NCBI GenBank assembly: GCA_000963575.1 | Contig: CP011077.1 | Span: 2,790,001-2,854,000, forward strand | Direction of reading: 5' to 3' | DNA: 64,000 bases | Source: Klebsiella michiganensis | Lineage (GTDB): Bacteria; Pseudomonadota; Gammaproteobacteria; Enterobacterales; Enterobacteriaceae | Shown: positions 17,711 to 26,844 of the stretch, piece after piece | Layout of the letters: each line of letters starts with the position of its first letter | Numbering within the stretch: position 1 is the stretch's first letter | Program-made: the position numbers and the translations under genes | The notes under the pieces: generated by a model | Told to the model about the DNA's origin: nothing | Database searches by the model: none | Seen by the model: only the letters and a program-made list of their open reading frames with translations

Positions 17711-19078
17711 ATGAATGTTACAACCTCCCCCGCTTTTCGCGAACTCAGCTGGCAGGCCGATGCCGTTCAGCACTATTTCCGTGCTGTTTCCGCTCAGCCC
17801 TGGGCCATGCTGCTTCATTCTGGCTTTGCCGAACACCCGCATAATCGTTTCGATATTATGGTCGCCAGCCCGCTTGCGACGCTGGTCACCCGTGGCCAGG
17901 AAACCGTTATTGAACGCGACGGCCTTTCATCGCGGTACGGCGAATGCCCGCTGGAGCTGTTACAGCAAACGCTGGACAGCTTTGACCTGACCACCCCACC
18001 CAATGCCGATATCCCATTCTGCGGCGGTGCGCTTGGGTTATTCAGTTACGATCTGGGCCGCCGCTTTGAAAAACTCCCGGCGACGGCTGAACAGGATTTA
18101 ACCACGCCGGACATGGCCGTCGGCATTTATGACTGGGCGTTAATTGCAGACCATCACCTGCAGCGCCTGACGCTGGTCTGCCGGGGAGACATTGAGGCTC
18201 GTCTGGCCTGGCTGAATGCACTCTCCCCCCGGCAGGAGATTCAGCCTTTCCGGCTGACCAGCCAATGGCAGTCCAATATGTCCCGGGAAACATACGGTGA
18301 GAAATTCCGCCAGATCCAGGCTTATCTCAGAAGCGGGGATTGCTACCAGGTCAACCTGGCTCAGCGATTCAGCGCCAGCTTTGAAGGGGATGAATGGCAG
18401 GCTTTCGAAACGCTAAATCAGGCGAACCGCGCGCCGTTCAGCGCTTTTCTGCGGCTACCGCAGAGCTGTATTCTTAGCCATTCCCCGGAACGGTTTGTAC
18501 TGCTTGAGGACAAGCAAATCCAAACTCGCCCGATTAAAGGCACTCTGCCTCGCCTTGCCGATCCGCAGGCAGACGCCGCGCAAGCCGAACGCCTGGCTAA
18601 CTCAGCCAAAGATCGCGCTGAAAATCTGATGATTGTTGATTTGCTGCGAAACGATATCGGCCGCGTCGCAGTCCCGGGCAGCGTCAAAGTGCCGGAGCTT
18701 TTTGTCGTGGAACCTTTCCCGGCGGTACATCACCTGGTGAGCACCATTACCGCCGCGCTGCCCGAGACGCTTAGCGCCTGCGATCTATTGCGCGCCACCT
18801 TCCCCGGCGGTTCAATCACCGGTGCGCCCAAAGTTCGGGCCATGGAAATTATTGAAGAGCTCGAGCCTCAGCGTCGCAACGCATGGTGCGGTAGTATCGG
18901 CTACATTAGCTTCTGCGAAAAGATGGATACCAGCATCACCATCCGCACGCTGACTGCCGAAGGCGGGAAATTATACTGTTCTGCCGGGGGCGGGATCGTC
19001 GCCGACAGTAACGAAGCGGCGGAATATCAGGAAACTTTTGATAAAGTTAATCGTATCCTGCCCTTACTGGAGAATTAA
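17711..19078 (+). CDS. pabB: Aminodeoxychorismate synthase component I PabB
   Basis: The large subunit that converts chorismate and ammonia, supplied by PabA, to 4-amino-4-deoxychorismate for folate synthesis. It has 455 residues (E. coli 453). The chorismate-binding fold is marked by GDCYQVNLAQRF near residue 210, RPIKGTLPR with the catalytic lysine near 275, FPGGSITGAPKVRAMEII and WCGSIGYISF. The ATG at 17711 is chosen because residues before it are not conserved; its ribosome-binding site is weak, as in E. coli. nudL follows after 3 bases. Confidence 0.95.
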   Translation: MNVTTSPAFRELSWQADAVQHYFRAVSAQPWAMLLHSGFAEHPHNRFDIMVASPLATLVTRGQETVIERDGLSSRYGECPLELLQQTLDSFDLTTPPNADIPFCGGALGLFSYDLGRRFEKLPATAEQDLTTPDMAVGIYDWALIADHHLQRLTLVCRGDIEARLAWLNALSPRQEIQPFRLTSQWQSNMSRETYGEKFRQIQAYLRSGDCYQVNLAQRFSASFEGDEWQAFETLNQANRAPFSAFLRLPQSCILSHSPERFVLLEDKQIQTRPIKGTLPRLADPQADAAQAERLANSAKDRAENLMIVDLLRNDIGRVAVPGSVKVPELFVVEPFPAVHHLVSTITAALPETLSACDLLRATFPGGSITGAPKVRAMEIIEELEPQRRNAWCGSIGYISFCEKMDTSITIRTLTAEGGKLYCSAGGGIVADSNEAAEYQETFDKVNRILPLLEN

Positions 19079-19081
19079 TGC

Positions 19082-19678
19082 ATGCCTGGTTCGTCCCTGA
19101 CGCTGAATGATTTCCTTGCCCGATTTCAACTGCTACGCCCGGCAGACAGCGGGCCGGTCAGCAACAAACGTCAGGCGGCGGTACTGGTGCCGATTGTGCG
19201 GCGGCCTCAGCCGGGGCTTTTGCTCACCCAGCGCTCGCTGATGCTACGCAAACACGCCGGTCAGGTGGCCTTCCCCGGCGGAGCGGTAGACGACACCGAC
19301 AGTTCGCTGATAGCCGCCGCGCTGCGGGAGGCGCAGGAAGAAGTCGCCATTCCGCCAGAATCCGTCGAGGTTATCGGTACTCTTCCCCCGGTAGACAGCG
19401 TGACCGGTTTCCAGGTAACGCCTATTGTTGGCATCATTCCCCCTGATTTGCCGTGGCGCGCCAGTGAAGATGAAGTCTCTGCGGTGTTTGAAATGCCGCT
19501 CGCCGAAGCGCTGCGCCTTGGGCGCTATCATCCGTTAGATATTCATCGCCGCGGCAATGCGCATCGCGTCTGGCTCTCCTGGTATCAACGCTATTTTGTC
19601 TGGGGCATGACGGCGGGCATTATTCGCGAACTCTCTTTACAGGTAGATAGCGATCCAGGCGACACTTTAAAACGCTGA
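19082..19678 (+). CDS. nudL: Nudix hydrolase NudL (predicted CoA pyrophosphatase)
   Basis: A 198-residue Nudix enzyme (E. coli 192). The Nudix box is GGAVDDTDSSLIAAALREAQ followed by EEV, near residues 65-88, with the metal-binding REAQEE. The upstream KHAGQVAFPGG is typical of the CoA-pyrophosphatase subfamily (UPF0035). The E. coli enzyme has not been firmly tied to a physiological substrate. The ATG lies 4 bases past the pabB stop, behind GGAG, so the pair is probably co-translated. Confidence 0.94.
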   Translation: MPGSSLTLNDFLARFQLLRPADSGPVSNKRQAAVLVPIVRRPQPGLLLTQRSLMLRKHAGQVAFPGGAVDDTDSSLIAAALREAQEEVAIPPESVEVIGTLPPVDSVTGFQVTPIVGIIPPDLPWRASEDEVSAVFEMPLAEALRLGRYHPLDIHRRGNAHRVWLSWYQRYFVWGMTAGIIRELSLQVDSDPGDTLKR

Positions 19679-19861
19679 AAATGGCTATATTTAAGCAACA
19701 GAAAGACCATAAATCATCTGCTATTAGGTGATTTATGGTTAAGCATTAGTTTAATTCATGTGAATAGTTTCCTGGTGGAACCAATAAATTTTTAAACTAG
19801 CGCTTAGCCATTTCAAAGCATCATGTTCCATGAAACAGGGTGCTATCAGAGGAGTTTTAGA

Positions 19862-21226
19862 GTGATTAGCATATTCGACATGTTCAAAGTCGGCATCGGG
19901 CCATCCAGCTCCCATACCGTCGGGCCAATGAAGGCCGGGAAACAGTTTGTCGACGCACTGATCGAACAAGGGCTGCTGGACAGTACCACCCGCATCGCGG
20001 TGGACGTCTACGGTTCCCTTTCCCTGACGGGGAAAGGCCACCACACCGATATCGCGATTATTATGGGTCTGGCCGGCAACCAGCCCGATAACGTAGATAT
20101 CGACGCTATTCCTGCTTTTATTCGCGACGTTGAAACCCGTGGCCGCCTGCTAATTGCTCAAGGTCGTCATGAAGTGGATTTCCCGCAGGATAACGGCATG
20201 CGTTTTCGCAGCGACAACCTGCCGCTGCATGAAAACGGCATGCAGATCCACGCCTACAGCGGCGACAAAGAGATTTACAGCAAAACCTATTATTCCATCG
20301 GCGGCGGCTTCATCGTCGACGAGGAACACTTTGGTAAAGACGCGGTCAGCGAAGTCTCCGTGCCTTACCCGTTCCATTCCGCGCAGGAAATGCTGCAGCA
20401 CTGCAAGGACACCGGACTTTCCGTGTCCGGCATGGTGATGCAGAACGAACTGGCGTTGCATAGCCGCCAGGAGATTGAAGAGTACTTCGCAAATATCTGG
20501 CAGACCATGCGCGCCTGTATCGATCGCGGTATGAACACCGAAGGCGTACTGCCCGGCCCGCTGCGTGTCCCGCGTCGTGCTTCTGCCCTGCGCCGGATGC
20601 TGGTGTCCACCGACAAGCTCTCCAACGACCCGATGAACGTGGTTGACTGGGTGAACATGTTTGCCCTGGCGGTGAACGAAGAGAACGCCGCCGGTGGCCG
20701 CGTGGTAACCGCGCCAACCAACGGTGCCTGCGGGATCGTGCCTGCGGTACTGGCTTATTATGACCACTTTATTGAACCGGTCACGCCGGACACCTGGACT
20801 CGCTACTTCCTGGACTCCGGCGCAATTGGCGTGCTGTACAAAATGAATGCTTCTATTTCTGGGGCAGAAGTGGGCTGCCAGGGTGAAGTGGGCGTCGCCT
20901 GTTCGATGGCGGCGGCAGGACTGGCTGAAATTCTGGGCGCTAGCCCGGAGCAGGTTTGCGTTGCGGCTGAAATTGGCATGGAGCATAACCTCGGCCTGAC
21001 CTGTGACCCGGTCGCCGGGCAGGTACAGGTGCCTTGTATCGAACGTAACGCGATTGCCTCGGTGAAAGCTATCAACGCCACCCGAATGGCAATGCGTCGT
21101 ACCAGCGCCCCGCGCGTTTCGCTCGATAAGGTCATTGAGACCATGTACGAAACCGGTAAGGACATGAACGCCAAATACCGCGAAACATCGCGAGGCGGGC
21201 TGGCCATTAAGGTTCAGTGCGATTAA
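19862..21226 (+). CDS. sdaA: L-serine dehydratase 1
   Basis: An iron-sulfur serine deaminase of 454 residues, the E. coli length, that converts L-serine to pyruvate and ammonia. The start is GTG, seven bases behind GGAG, giving ISIFDMFKVGIGPSSSHTVG; an upstream ATG would add 13 unconserved residues. Cysteines that can hold the 4Fe-4S cluster occur in TNGACGIVPA, NLGLTCDPVAG and VQVPCIERN. The N-terminal beta domain carries the GPSSSHT serine-binding loop. It is followed by a strong terminator. Confidence 0.97.
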   Translation: MISIFDMFKVGIGPSSSHTVGPMKAGKQFVDALIEQGLLDSTTRIAVDVYGSLSLTGKGHHTDIAIIMGLAGNQPDNVDIDAIPAFIRDVETRGRLLIAQGRHEVDFPQDNGMRFRSDNLPLHENGMQIHAYSGDKEIYSKTYYSIGGGFIVDEEHFGKDAVSEVSVPYPFHSAQEMLQHCKDTGLSVSGMVMQNELALHSRQEIEEYFANIWQTMRACIDRGMNTEGVLPGPLRVPRRASALRRMLVSTDKLSNDPMNVVDWVNMFALAVNEENAAGGRVVTAPTNGACGIVPAVLAYYDHFIEPVTPDTWTRYFLDSGAIGVLYKMNASISGAEVGCQGEVGVACSMAAAGLAEILGASPEQVCVAAEIGMEHNLGLTCDPVAGQVQVPCIERNAIASVKAINATRMAMRRTSAPRVSLDKVIETMYETGKDMNAKYRETSRGGLAIKVQCD

Positions 21227-21237
21227 ACAGTAATAAC

Positions 21238-21266
21238 GAAACGCCGCTTATGCGGCGTTTTTTTTA
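21238..21266 (+). terminator. sdaA terminator
   Basis: An AACGCCGC/GCGGCGTT hairpin with a TTAT loop is followed by eight T. Confidence 0.92.
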
Positions 21267-21363
21267 TCTTATCTTTTTTTATTTTTTAGCTCTCTGATAT
21301 CCCGCTACACTTTGATGATAACGTTACGCCTTACCTCTTGCGGCGAGAAACAGGGACACAGGG

Positions 21364-22962
21364 ATGCAAACGGCACAGCGGATTATTTCTGACTATCGCC
21401 GCAGGCGAGTTATTGTCTGCGTGGCGCTTGCCATTTTGGTTTTAATTGTCACGCTTAGCGTCCGGTACGCGACCGAACGCAACCTTAACGAACAGCGCGT
21501 TATCCAGTTTAACCACCGAATCATTACCACGCTCGATACACTTCTCGCCCCACTGAATACCGTCAGCGACGACATCATGCAGCTTATCGGCACTTCCTGC
21601 GATAATGCACAATTAAAAATTCGCGAACACGCCGCCAAAATGCAAACGGTGCGCGCCATTGGTTTAATTAAAGATGGCGTCCTGTACTGCTCCAGTATTT
21701 ATGGCGGCCGCGACGTGGGAATTCATTAGCTTCACACGCGCCTGCCCTCACCCGATCCTTTGCTCTTTTTATCGCGGGACAGTTCGCTCTTAAAAGGCAC
21801 GCCGGTACTGATTTTCTGGCGCCCGCAGCCGGGGAAAACCCGCGATGGCGTCATGCAGATTATTAATATTCAGATGTTGACCAGTCTGCTGCTTAAGCCC
21901 GAGCATCCCTGGGTGACGCGAGCGGTACTTAACGTCGGCGGCGATCATCTGGAATACGGAGGTGGTCTGCTCGGCACGGTTAAAACGGATGAGGATCAGG
22001 TTGCCAGGCAAACCGCATCTAAACTTTATCCCTATTCCATTACCGCAATTGGCCCTTCTGCCGACCAGCTAACGCTACAGAATTTACCGGCCCAGCTCCC
22101 GCTGGCTTTATTGCTCAGCCTGCTGGTGGGCTATATTGCCTGGCTCGCGACCGCCAATCGCATGAGCTTTTCCTGGGAGATCAACCTCGGCCTCGCCGCC
22201 CGGGAATTTGAAGTCTTCTGCCAGCCGCTGGTCAGCGCCCGAAATTTACAGTGTGTTGGCGTGGAACTGCTGCTGCGCTGGAATAACCCAAGACTGGGCT
22301 GGATTTCGCCGGAGGTGTTTATCCCCCTCGCGGAACAGCAGCAGCAAATTGCCCCGCTCACGCGCTTTGTGCTGGATGAAACCGTTCGCCATCTGGAGAT
22401 TTTCCCCAAAACGCCGGGGTTTCATATCGGCCTCAACGTTGCCGCCAGCCACTTTCACGACGGCGCCATTATTCGCGACCTGAAACGTTATTGGTTCCCG
22501 GCTACGCCTAAGCAAAAGTTGACGCTGGAACTCACCGAGCGTAACGCCCTGCCCGCAATGGATCACAGCGTCGTTCAGGAGCTGCACAGGCTCGGTATCG
22601 ACCTGGCTATTGATGATTTCGGCACCGGCCACAGCTCACTCGCCTATCTTGAAACACTGAATCCCAACGTATTGAAAATCGATAAATCCTTTACCGCCGC
22701 CATCGGCACCGATGCGGTAAACTCGACGGTTACGGACATTATTATTGCGCTCGGGCAAAGGCTGGGCATCGATCTGGTGGCTGAAGGGGTGGAAACGCAG
22801 GAACAGGCGGAATATTTACGACGTAACGGTGTAGATGTGCTGCAGGGCTTTTTGTATGCCAAACCCATGCCGCTGAAGGATTTTGCCCACTGGCTCGAGG
22901 GCAACACACCGCCGCCCCCTCGCCATGAAGACCGGGCTATCCCGGCCTTCCCTCTGCGCTGA
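21364..22962 (+). pseudogene. pdeD: Cyclic-di-GMP phosphodiesterase PdeD, interrupted by an in-frame amber codon
   Basis: The reading frame from 21364 to 22962 encodes 532 positions, exactly the E. coli PdeD length, but codon 122 (21727-21729) is TAG. Frame and flanking similarity are kept on both sides, so this is a point nonsense change and not a frameshift. Before it are an N-terminal membrane segment (residues 17-35) and the periplasmic C-S-S motif at 109-111. After it are the second membrane segment (ALLLSLLVGYIAWLATA) and a complete EAL domain with VELLLRWNNP, NVAASHF, ELTERNAL, DDFGTG, KIDKSF and AEGVE. The 121-residue product would lack catalysis. Readthrough, amber suppression or internal initiation at TTG 21760 could still yield an EAL-domain protein. 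Confidence 0.88.
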
Positions 22963-22963
22963 C

Positions 22964-24526
22964 TTATTCTTCTTCGTCTTCGTGTGGGGAACGTTCTTTC
23001 TCCACGCGAACCAAATCGACGCGATAATCGTTGGCTTCGACTATCTGAATACGCAACGGTGCCACTTCGATGATATCCCCAACTTTAGGGATATGGCCAT
23101 TCACCGCAATCACGAGGCCAGCGATAGAGGCAATATCCTCTTCACTGTGCATCAGGCGATGGATATCCAGCCGCTGCTGAAGCGCATGCAGGTCCGTTGA
23201 ACCTTTGACCAGCCAGCCGTCGCCATCGCGAACGATTTCAGGCGTTTCATCCGCATCTGGGAATTCACCGGCAATCGCCTCCAGTACGTCCAGCGGTGTG
23301 ACCAGCCCCTGTACCACGCCAAATTCGTTGTTTACGATAACGAAGCTACCGCGAGCGCGACGCAGCACGCCAAGCAGGTTGATCGGGTCCAGCGTTTCCG
23401 GCACGACAATGGCCGGGGACTGAGCGGCAATCGCCGCCACATCAACGCCTTCGTCCAGCGCCACCAGCAGCTCTTTCGCGCGCACGACGCCAATGATTTC
23501 ATCCAGTTCGCCACGGCATACCGGGAACAAGCTATGGGGAGAGGCCAGCAGCTGTTCACGGATCTCCGGCACGCTCTTCATCGCATCAACCCAGGAGATC
23601 TCACCGCGCGGCGTCATAATGCTGCGCAATGAGCGTGAAGCCAGGGTCAGCACGCCGTTAATCATGTAGCGCTCTTCATCCGCAAAGGATTCCGCCTCGA
23701 TTGGCGTCATGACCTTGCTGTCTTCGCTGTTTTGTACGCGTTCCTGACGCTTGCCGCTCATCATGCGCAGAATCGCATCGGCGGTACGCGCGCGCAGCGG
23801 CTGGCGCGACTGATGTCGAATAAAGTTCCGGCGAGCGATCTGGTTAAACAGCTCGATGATGATCGAGAAGCCAATGGCCGCGTACAGATAACCTTTTGGA
23901 ATATGGAAACCGAAGCCTTCAGCCACCAGGCTCAGACCAATCATCAGCAGGAAGCTCAGACAGAGCACAACCACCGTCGGATGTTGGTTAACAAAGTTGG
24001 TCAGCGGCTTGGAAGCAAGCAGCATGACGCCCATCGCAATGACGACCGCAGCCATCATCACCGGCAGATGGTTCACCATCCCCACGGCGGTAATCACCGC
24101 ATCCAGCGAGAAGACAGCATCCAGCACGACAATCTGCAGCACCACTACCCAGAAGCTGGCGTAGCCCTTGCCGTGCCCGTCATCATGCTGACGGTTTTCA
24201 AGGCGCTCGTGCAGTTCCGTGGTCGCTTTAAACAGCAGGAAGATACCGCCCACCAGCATAATCAGGTCGCGGCCCGAGAAGGTGAAATCCGCGATACTAA
24301 ACAGCGGCGCGGTTAACGTGACCAGCCACGAAATCAGCGACAGCAGTGCCAGACGCATAATCAGCGCCAGCGACAGGCCGATCAGTCGGGCCTTATCACG
24401 CTGCTTAGGCGGAAGTTTGTCCGCAAGAATGGCGATAAACACCAGGTTATCAATACCCAGTACGATTTCCAGCACAACCAGCGTAAGCAAACCGGCCCAG
24501 ATTTGCGGGTCCATTAACAGTTCCAT
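22964..24526 (-). CDS. yoaE: TerC-family membrane protein with CBS and CorC domains, YoaE
   Basis: A 520-residue inner-membrane protein (E. coli 518). Seven hydrophobic segments of the TerC domain occupy roughly residues 1-235, with LEIVLGIDNLVFIAILAD near 20 and DAVFSLDAVITAVGM near 135 holding the conserved acidic residues. A paired CBS domain covers about 300-420 and a CorC/HlyC domain lies at the end. TerC relatives (Alx, MeeF) export manganese, so Mn2+ efflux is a reasonable inference. It converges with pdeD with a 1-base gap between stops. A structured leader lies upstream. Confidence 0.95.
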   Translation of the reverse strand: MELLMDPQIWAGLLTLVVLEIVLGIDNLVFIAILADKLPPKQRDKARLIGLSLALIMRLALLSLISWLVTLTAPLFSIADFTFSGRDLIMLVGGIFLLFKATTELHERLENRQHDDGHGKGYASFWVVVLQIVVLDAVFSLDAVITAVGMVNHLPVMMAAVVIAMGVMLLASKPLTNFVNQHPTVVVLCLSFLLMIGLSLVAEGFGFHIPKGYLYAAIGFSIIIELFNQIARRNFIRHQSRQPLRARTADAILRMMSGKRQERVQNSEDSKVMTPIEAESFADEERYMINGVLTLASRSLRSIMTPRGEISWVDAMKSVPEIREQLLASPHSLFPVCRGELDEIIGVVRAKELLVALDEGVDVAAIAAQSPAIVVPETLDPINLLGVLRRARGSFVIVNNEFGVVQGLVTPLDVLEAIAGEFPDADETPEIVRDGDGWLVKGSTDLHALQQRLDIHRLMHSEEDIASIAGLVIAVNGHIPKVGDIIEVAPLRIQIVEANDYRVDLVRVEKERSPHEDEEE

Positions 24527-24599
24527 GTCAGACTCCCGTTAAGGGCGCAGCAAATCGGCATTCCGTAGGTTACGGACGCAAAGCGGCTAATGAATCGTA

Positions 24600-24712
24600 T
24601 TTGCGGGCATAAAACGCCGCTGAGAGGGTGGGATTTCGGCATCCCGGCAGTGAAAAGACGTCGGTGACGGTCCATAGGGTGGGCTACTGCCCGCTACTCC
24701 TGAAAGTGAATC
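24600..24712 (-). promoter_or_regulatory. Structured leader of yoaE, candidate yybP-ykoY-like element
   Basis: On the minus strand the 5' UTR reads TTTCAGGAGTAGC, then a CGGGC-AGTA-GCCC hairpin, then CTATGGACCGTCACCGACG and a GGGAT/ATCCC hairpin. GGAGTAGC and a following GACC are the conserved loops of Mn2+-sensing yybP-ykoY riboswitches, which precede other TerC genes. The spacing is compact and the leading GGGG is incomplete, so this is a candidate only. Confidence 0.42.
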
Positions 24713-24855
24713 GGACGCTAACATTATCAAAGTAAACCAGGGCTTGGCAAAGATTTACCTGACTTTGCAATTTTTTTGCAACTTACGCTGACCATATTTT
24801 ACAGCGTAATGGCATCAAATCACGGCAAAGTTAAATTACGGATCTTCATCACATA

Positions 24856-24883
24856 AATTATTTTTTCACTGTCTAAAATAATT
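24856..24883. promoter_or_regulatory. Mlc/NagC-type operator upstream of manX
   Basis: An inverted repeat AATTATTTT...AAAATAATT is centred near 24870. It matches the TTATTTT/AAATAA pattern of Mlc and NagC operators, which repress manXYZ in E. coli. A partial CRP-like half-site (TCACA) ends just before it at 24849-24853. Confidence 0.65.
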
Positions 24884-25002
24884 CCGGCAAATGGTTTGTT
24901 CTTTACTTGAACGTGTTATCTGAATCGATTCGCTAAAAACGATACCGATACACCACCGCACCCTTCGAGGGGTGTTGTAATGACAAAAACAGGAGGTAGC
25001 AA

Positions 25003-25968
25003 GTGACTATTGCTATTGTCATAGGCACACATGGCTGGGCAGCGGAACAATTGCTGAAAACCGCCGAAATGCTATTAGGCGAACAAGAGAACGTTGGCTG
25101 GATAGATTTCGTGCCGGGTGAAAATGCTGAAACCCTGATCGAGAAATATAACGCTCAACTGGAGAAGTTAGACACCAGCAAAGGCGTGTTATTCCTCGTG
25201 GATACCTGGGGTGGCAGTCCATTCAACGCAGCAAGTCGTATCGTTGTGGATAAAGAAAATTACGAAGTGGTCGCCGGGGTGAATATCCCGATGCTGGTCG
25301 AAACCCTTATGTCGCGGGACGACAATCCAACGTTCGACGATCTGGTTGCACACGCGGTTGAAACCGGCCGTGAAGGTGTGAAAGCGCTGAAAGCCAAGCC
25401 GATTGAGAAAGCCGCACCGGCCCCCGTTGCCGCAGCGCCTAAAGCCGCTGCACCGGCCAAACCGATGGGCCCGAACGATTACATGAACATCGGTCTGGCG
25501 CGTATTGACGACCGTTTAATTCATGGCCAGGTTGCCACCCGCTGGACGAAAGAAACCAACGTTACCCGCATTATCGTCGTCAGCGACGAAGTGGCGGCAG
25601 ACACCGTTCGCAAAACGCTGCTGACCCAGGTCGCACCACCGGGCGTCACCGCGCATGTGGTTGATGTCGCAAAAATGATCCGCGTTTACAACAACCCGAA
25701 ATACGCTGGGGAACGCGTGATGCTGCTGTTCACTAACCCAACCGACGTGGAGCGCATTGTTGAAGGTGGCGTAAAAATCACCTCCGTCAACATCGGCGGC
25801 ATGGCCTTCCGCCAGGGCAAAACCCAGGTTAACAACGCCATTTCCGTTGATGAGAAAGATATTGAGGCCTTCAAAAAGCTAAATGACCGCGGTATTGAGC
25901 TTGAAGCACGGAAAGTGTCTACCGATCAAAAACTGAAAATGATGGATCTGATCGCTAAAGTTAAATGA
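25003..25968 (+). CDS. manX: Mannose PTS enzyme IIAB ManX
   Basis: The cytosolic phosphotransfer component of the mannose PTS, 321 residues (E. coli 323). The IIA domain carries the phosphorylated His10 in IGTHGWAAEQ; an Ala/Pro linker at about 137-155 joins the IIB domain with His174 in DDRLIHGQVATRW. It starts at GTG six bases behind AGGAGG, as in E. coli. The early coding segment CACACAT at 25026-25032 is complementary to the SgrS small RNA core of E. coli, suggesting conserved sugar-phosphate-stress control; that is inference. It is the first gene of manXYZ. Confidence 0.97.
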   Translation: MTIAIVIGTHGWAAEQLLKTAEMLLGEQENVGWIDFVPGENAETLIEKYNAQLEKLDTSKGVLFLVDTWGGSPFNAASRIVVDKENYEVVAGVNIPMLVETLMSRDDNPTFDDLVAHAVETGREGVKALKAKPIEKAAPAPVAAAPKAAAPAKPMGPNDYMNIGLARIDDRLIHGQVATRWTKETNVTRIIVVSDEVAADTVRKTLLTQVAPPGVTAHVVDVAKMIRVYNNPKYAGERVMLLFTNPTDVERIVEGGVKITSVNIGGMAFRQGKTQVNNAISVDEKDIEAFKKLNDRGIELEARKVSTDQKLKMMDLIAKVK

Positions 25969-26031
25969 TTGTCATCACTAATAATATTGCTCAGATTTCA
26001 CACATAAGTCATCGTCAATAGGAGAAGTACA

Positions 26032-26832
26032 ATGGAGATTACCACTCTTCAGATTGTGCTGGTGTTTGTCGTAGCCTGTATCGCCGGTATGGAGTCGGTG
26101 CTCGATGAATTTCAGTTCCACCGTCCGCTTATCGCCTGTACTTTAATCGGCGCCGTACTTGGCGACATGAAAACCGGCATCATCATCGGCGGTACGCTGG
26201 AGATGATTGCCCTGGGCTGGATGAACATCGGTGCCGCCGTGGCCCCGGATGCCGCCCTCGCCTCTATTATCTCAACCATCCTCGTCATCGCCGGGCATCA
26301 AAGCATTGGGGCGGGTATCGCCCTGGCTATCCCACTGGCTGCAGCGGGCCAGGTACTGACCATCATCGTTCGTACTATCACCGTGGGCTTCCAGCACGCT
26401 GCGGATAAGGCGGCCAATAACGGCAACCTGACGGCGCTTTCCTGGATCCACGTCTCTTCCCTGTTCCTGCAGGCAATGCGTATCGCTATTCCAGCGGTTA
26501 TCGTCGCCATCTCCGTGGGCACCAGTGAAGTTCAGAACATGCTGAACGCCATTCCAGAAGTGGTGACCAGCGGCCTGAACATCGCCGGCGGCATGATCGT
26601 GGTGGTCGGTTACGCGATGGTCATCAACATGATGCGCGCGGGCTACCTGATGCCGTTCTTCTACCTCGGTTTCGTTACCGCGGCGTTCACCAACTTCAAC
26701 CTGGTGGCACTGGGTGTGATTGGCGCAGTAATGGCCATTCTCTACATTCAGCTGAGCCCGAAATATAACCGTAGCGCCGGCGCGCCGGCCCAGGCTGCTG
26801 CCGCTAACGATCTTGATAACGAACTGGACTAA
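26032..26832 (+). CDS. manY: Mannose PTS enzyme IIC ManY
   Basis: The 266-residue membrane component of the mannose permease, the E. coli length. It forms the translocation pathway with ManZ and has several hydrophobic segments. Typical sequences are GMESVLDEFQFHRPLIACTLIGAVLGDMKTG near the N-terminus and IIGGTLEMIALGWMNIGAA near residue 60. Lambda DNA and some class II bacteriocins use this complex in relatives. The ATG follows AGGAGAAGTACA. It lies 63 bases after manX and 12 bases before manZ. Confidence 0.97.
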   Translation: MEITTLQIVLVFVVACIAGMESVLDEFQFHRPLIACTLIGAVLGDMKTGIIIGGTLEMIALGWMNIGAAVAPDAALASIISTILVIAGHQSIGAGIALAIPLAAAGQVLTIIVRTITVGFQHAADKAANNGNLTALSWIHVSSLFLQAMRIAIPAVIVAISVGTSEVQNMLNAIPEVVTSGLNIAGGMIVVVGYAMVINMMRAGYLMPFFYLGFVTAAFTNFNLVALGVIGAVMAILYIQLSPKYNRSAGAPAQAAAANDLDNELD

Positions 26833-26844
26833 CAGGTGAGCGAA

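Noticed and set aside
20150..20986. Open frame of 278 codons on the minus strand inside sdaA
   Set aside because: It mirrors a highly conserved gene, is rich in His and Arg, and has no recognisable domain.
21364..22962. pdeD as two separate genes or a frameshift
   Set aside because: Both halves are in the same frame and align with one E. coli protein of identical total length. A single TAG explains the break.
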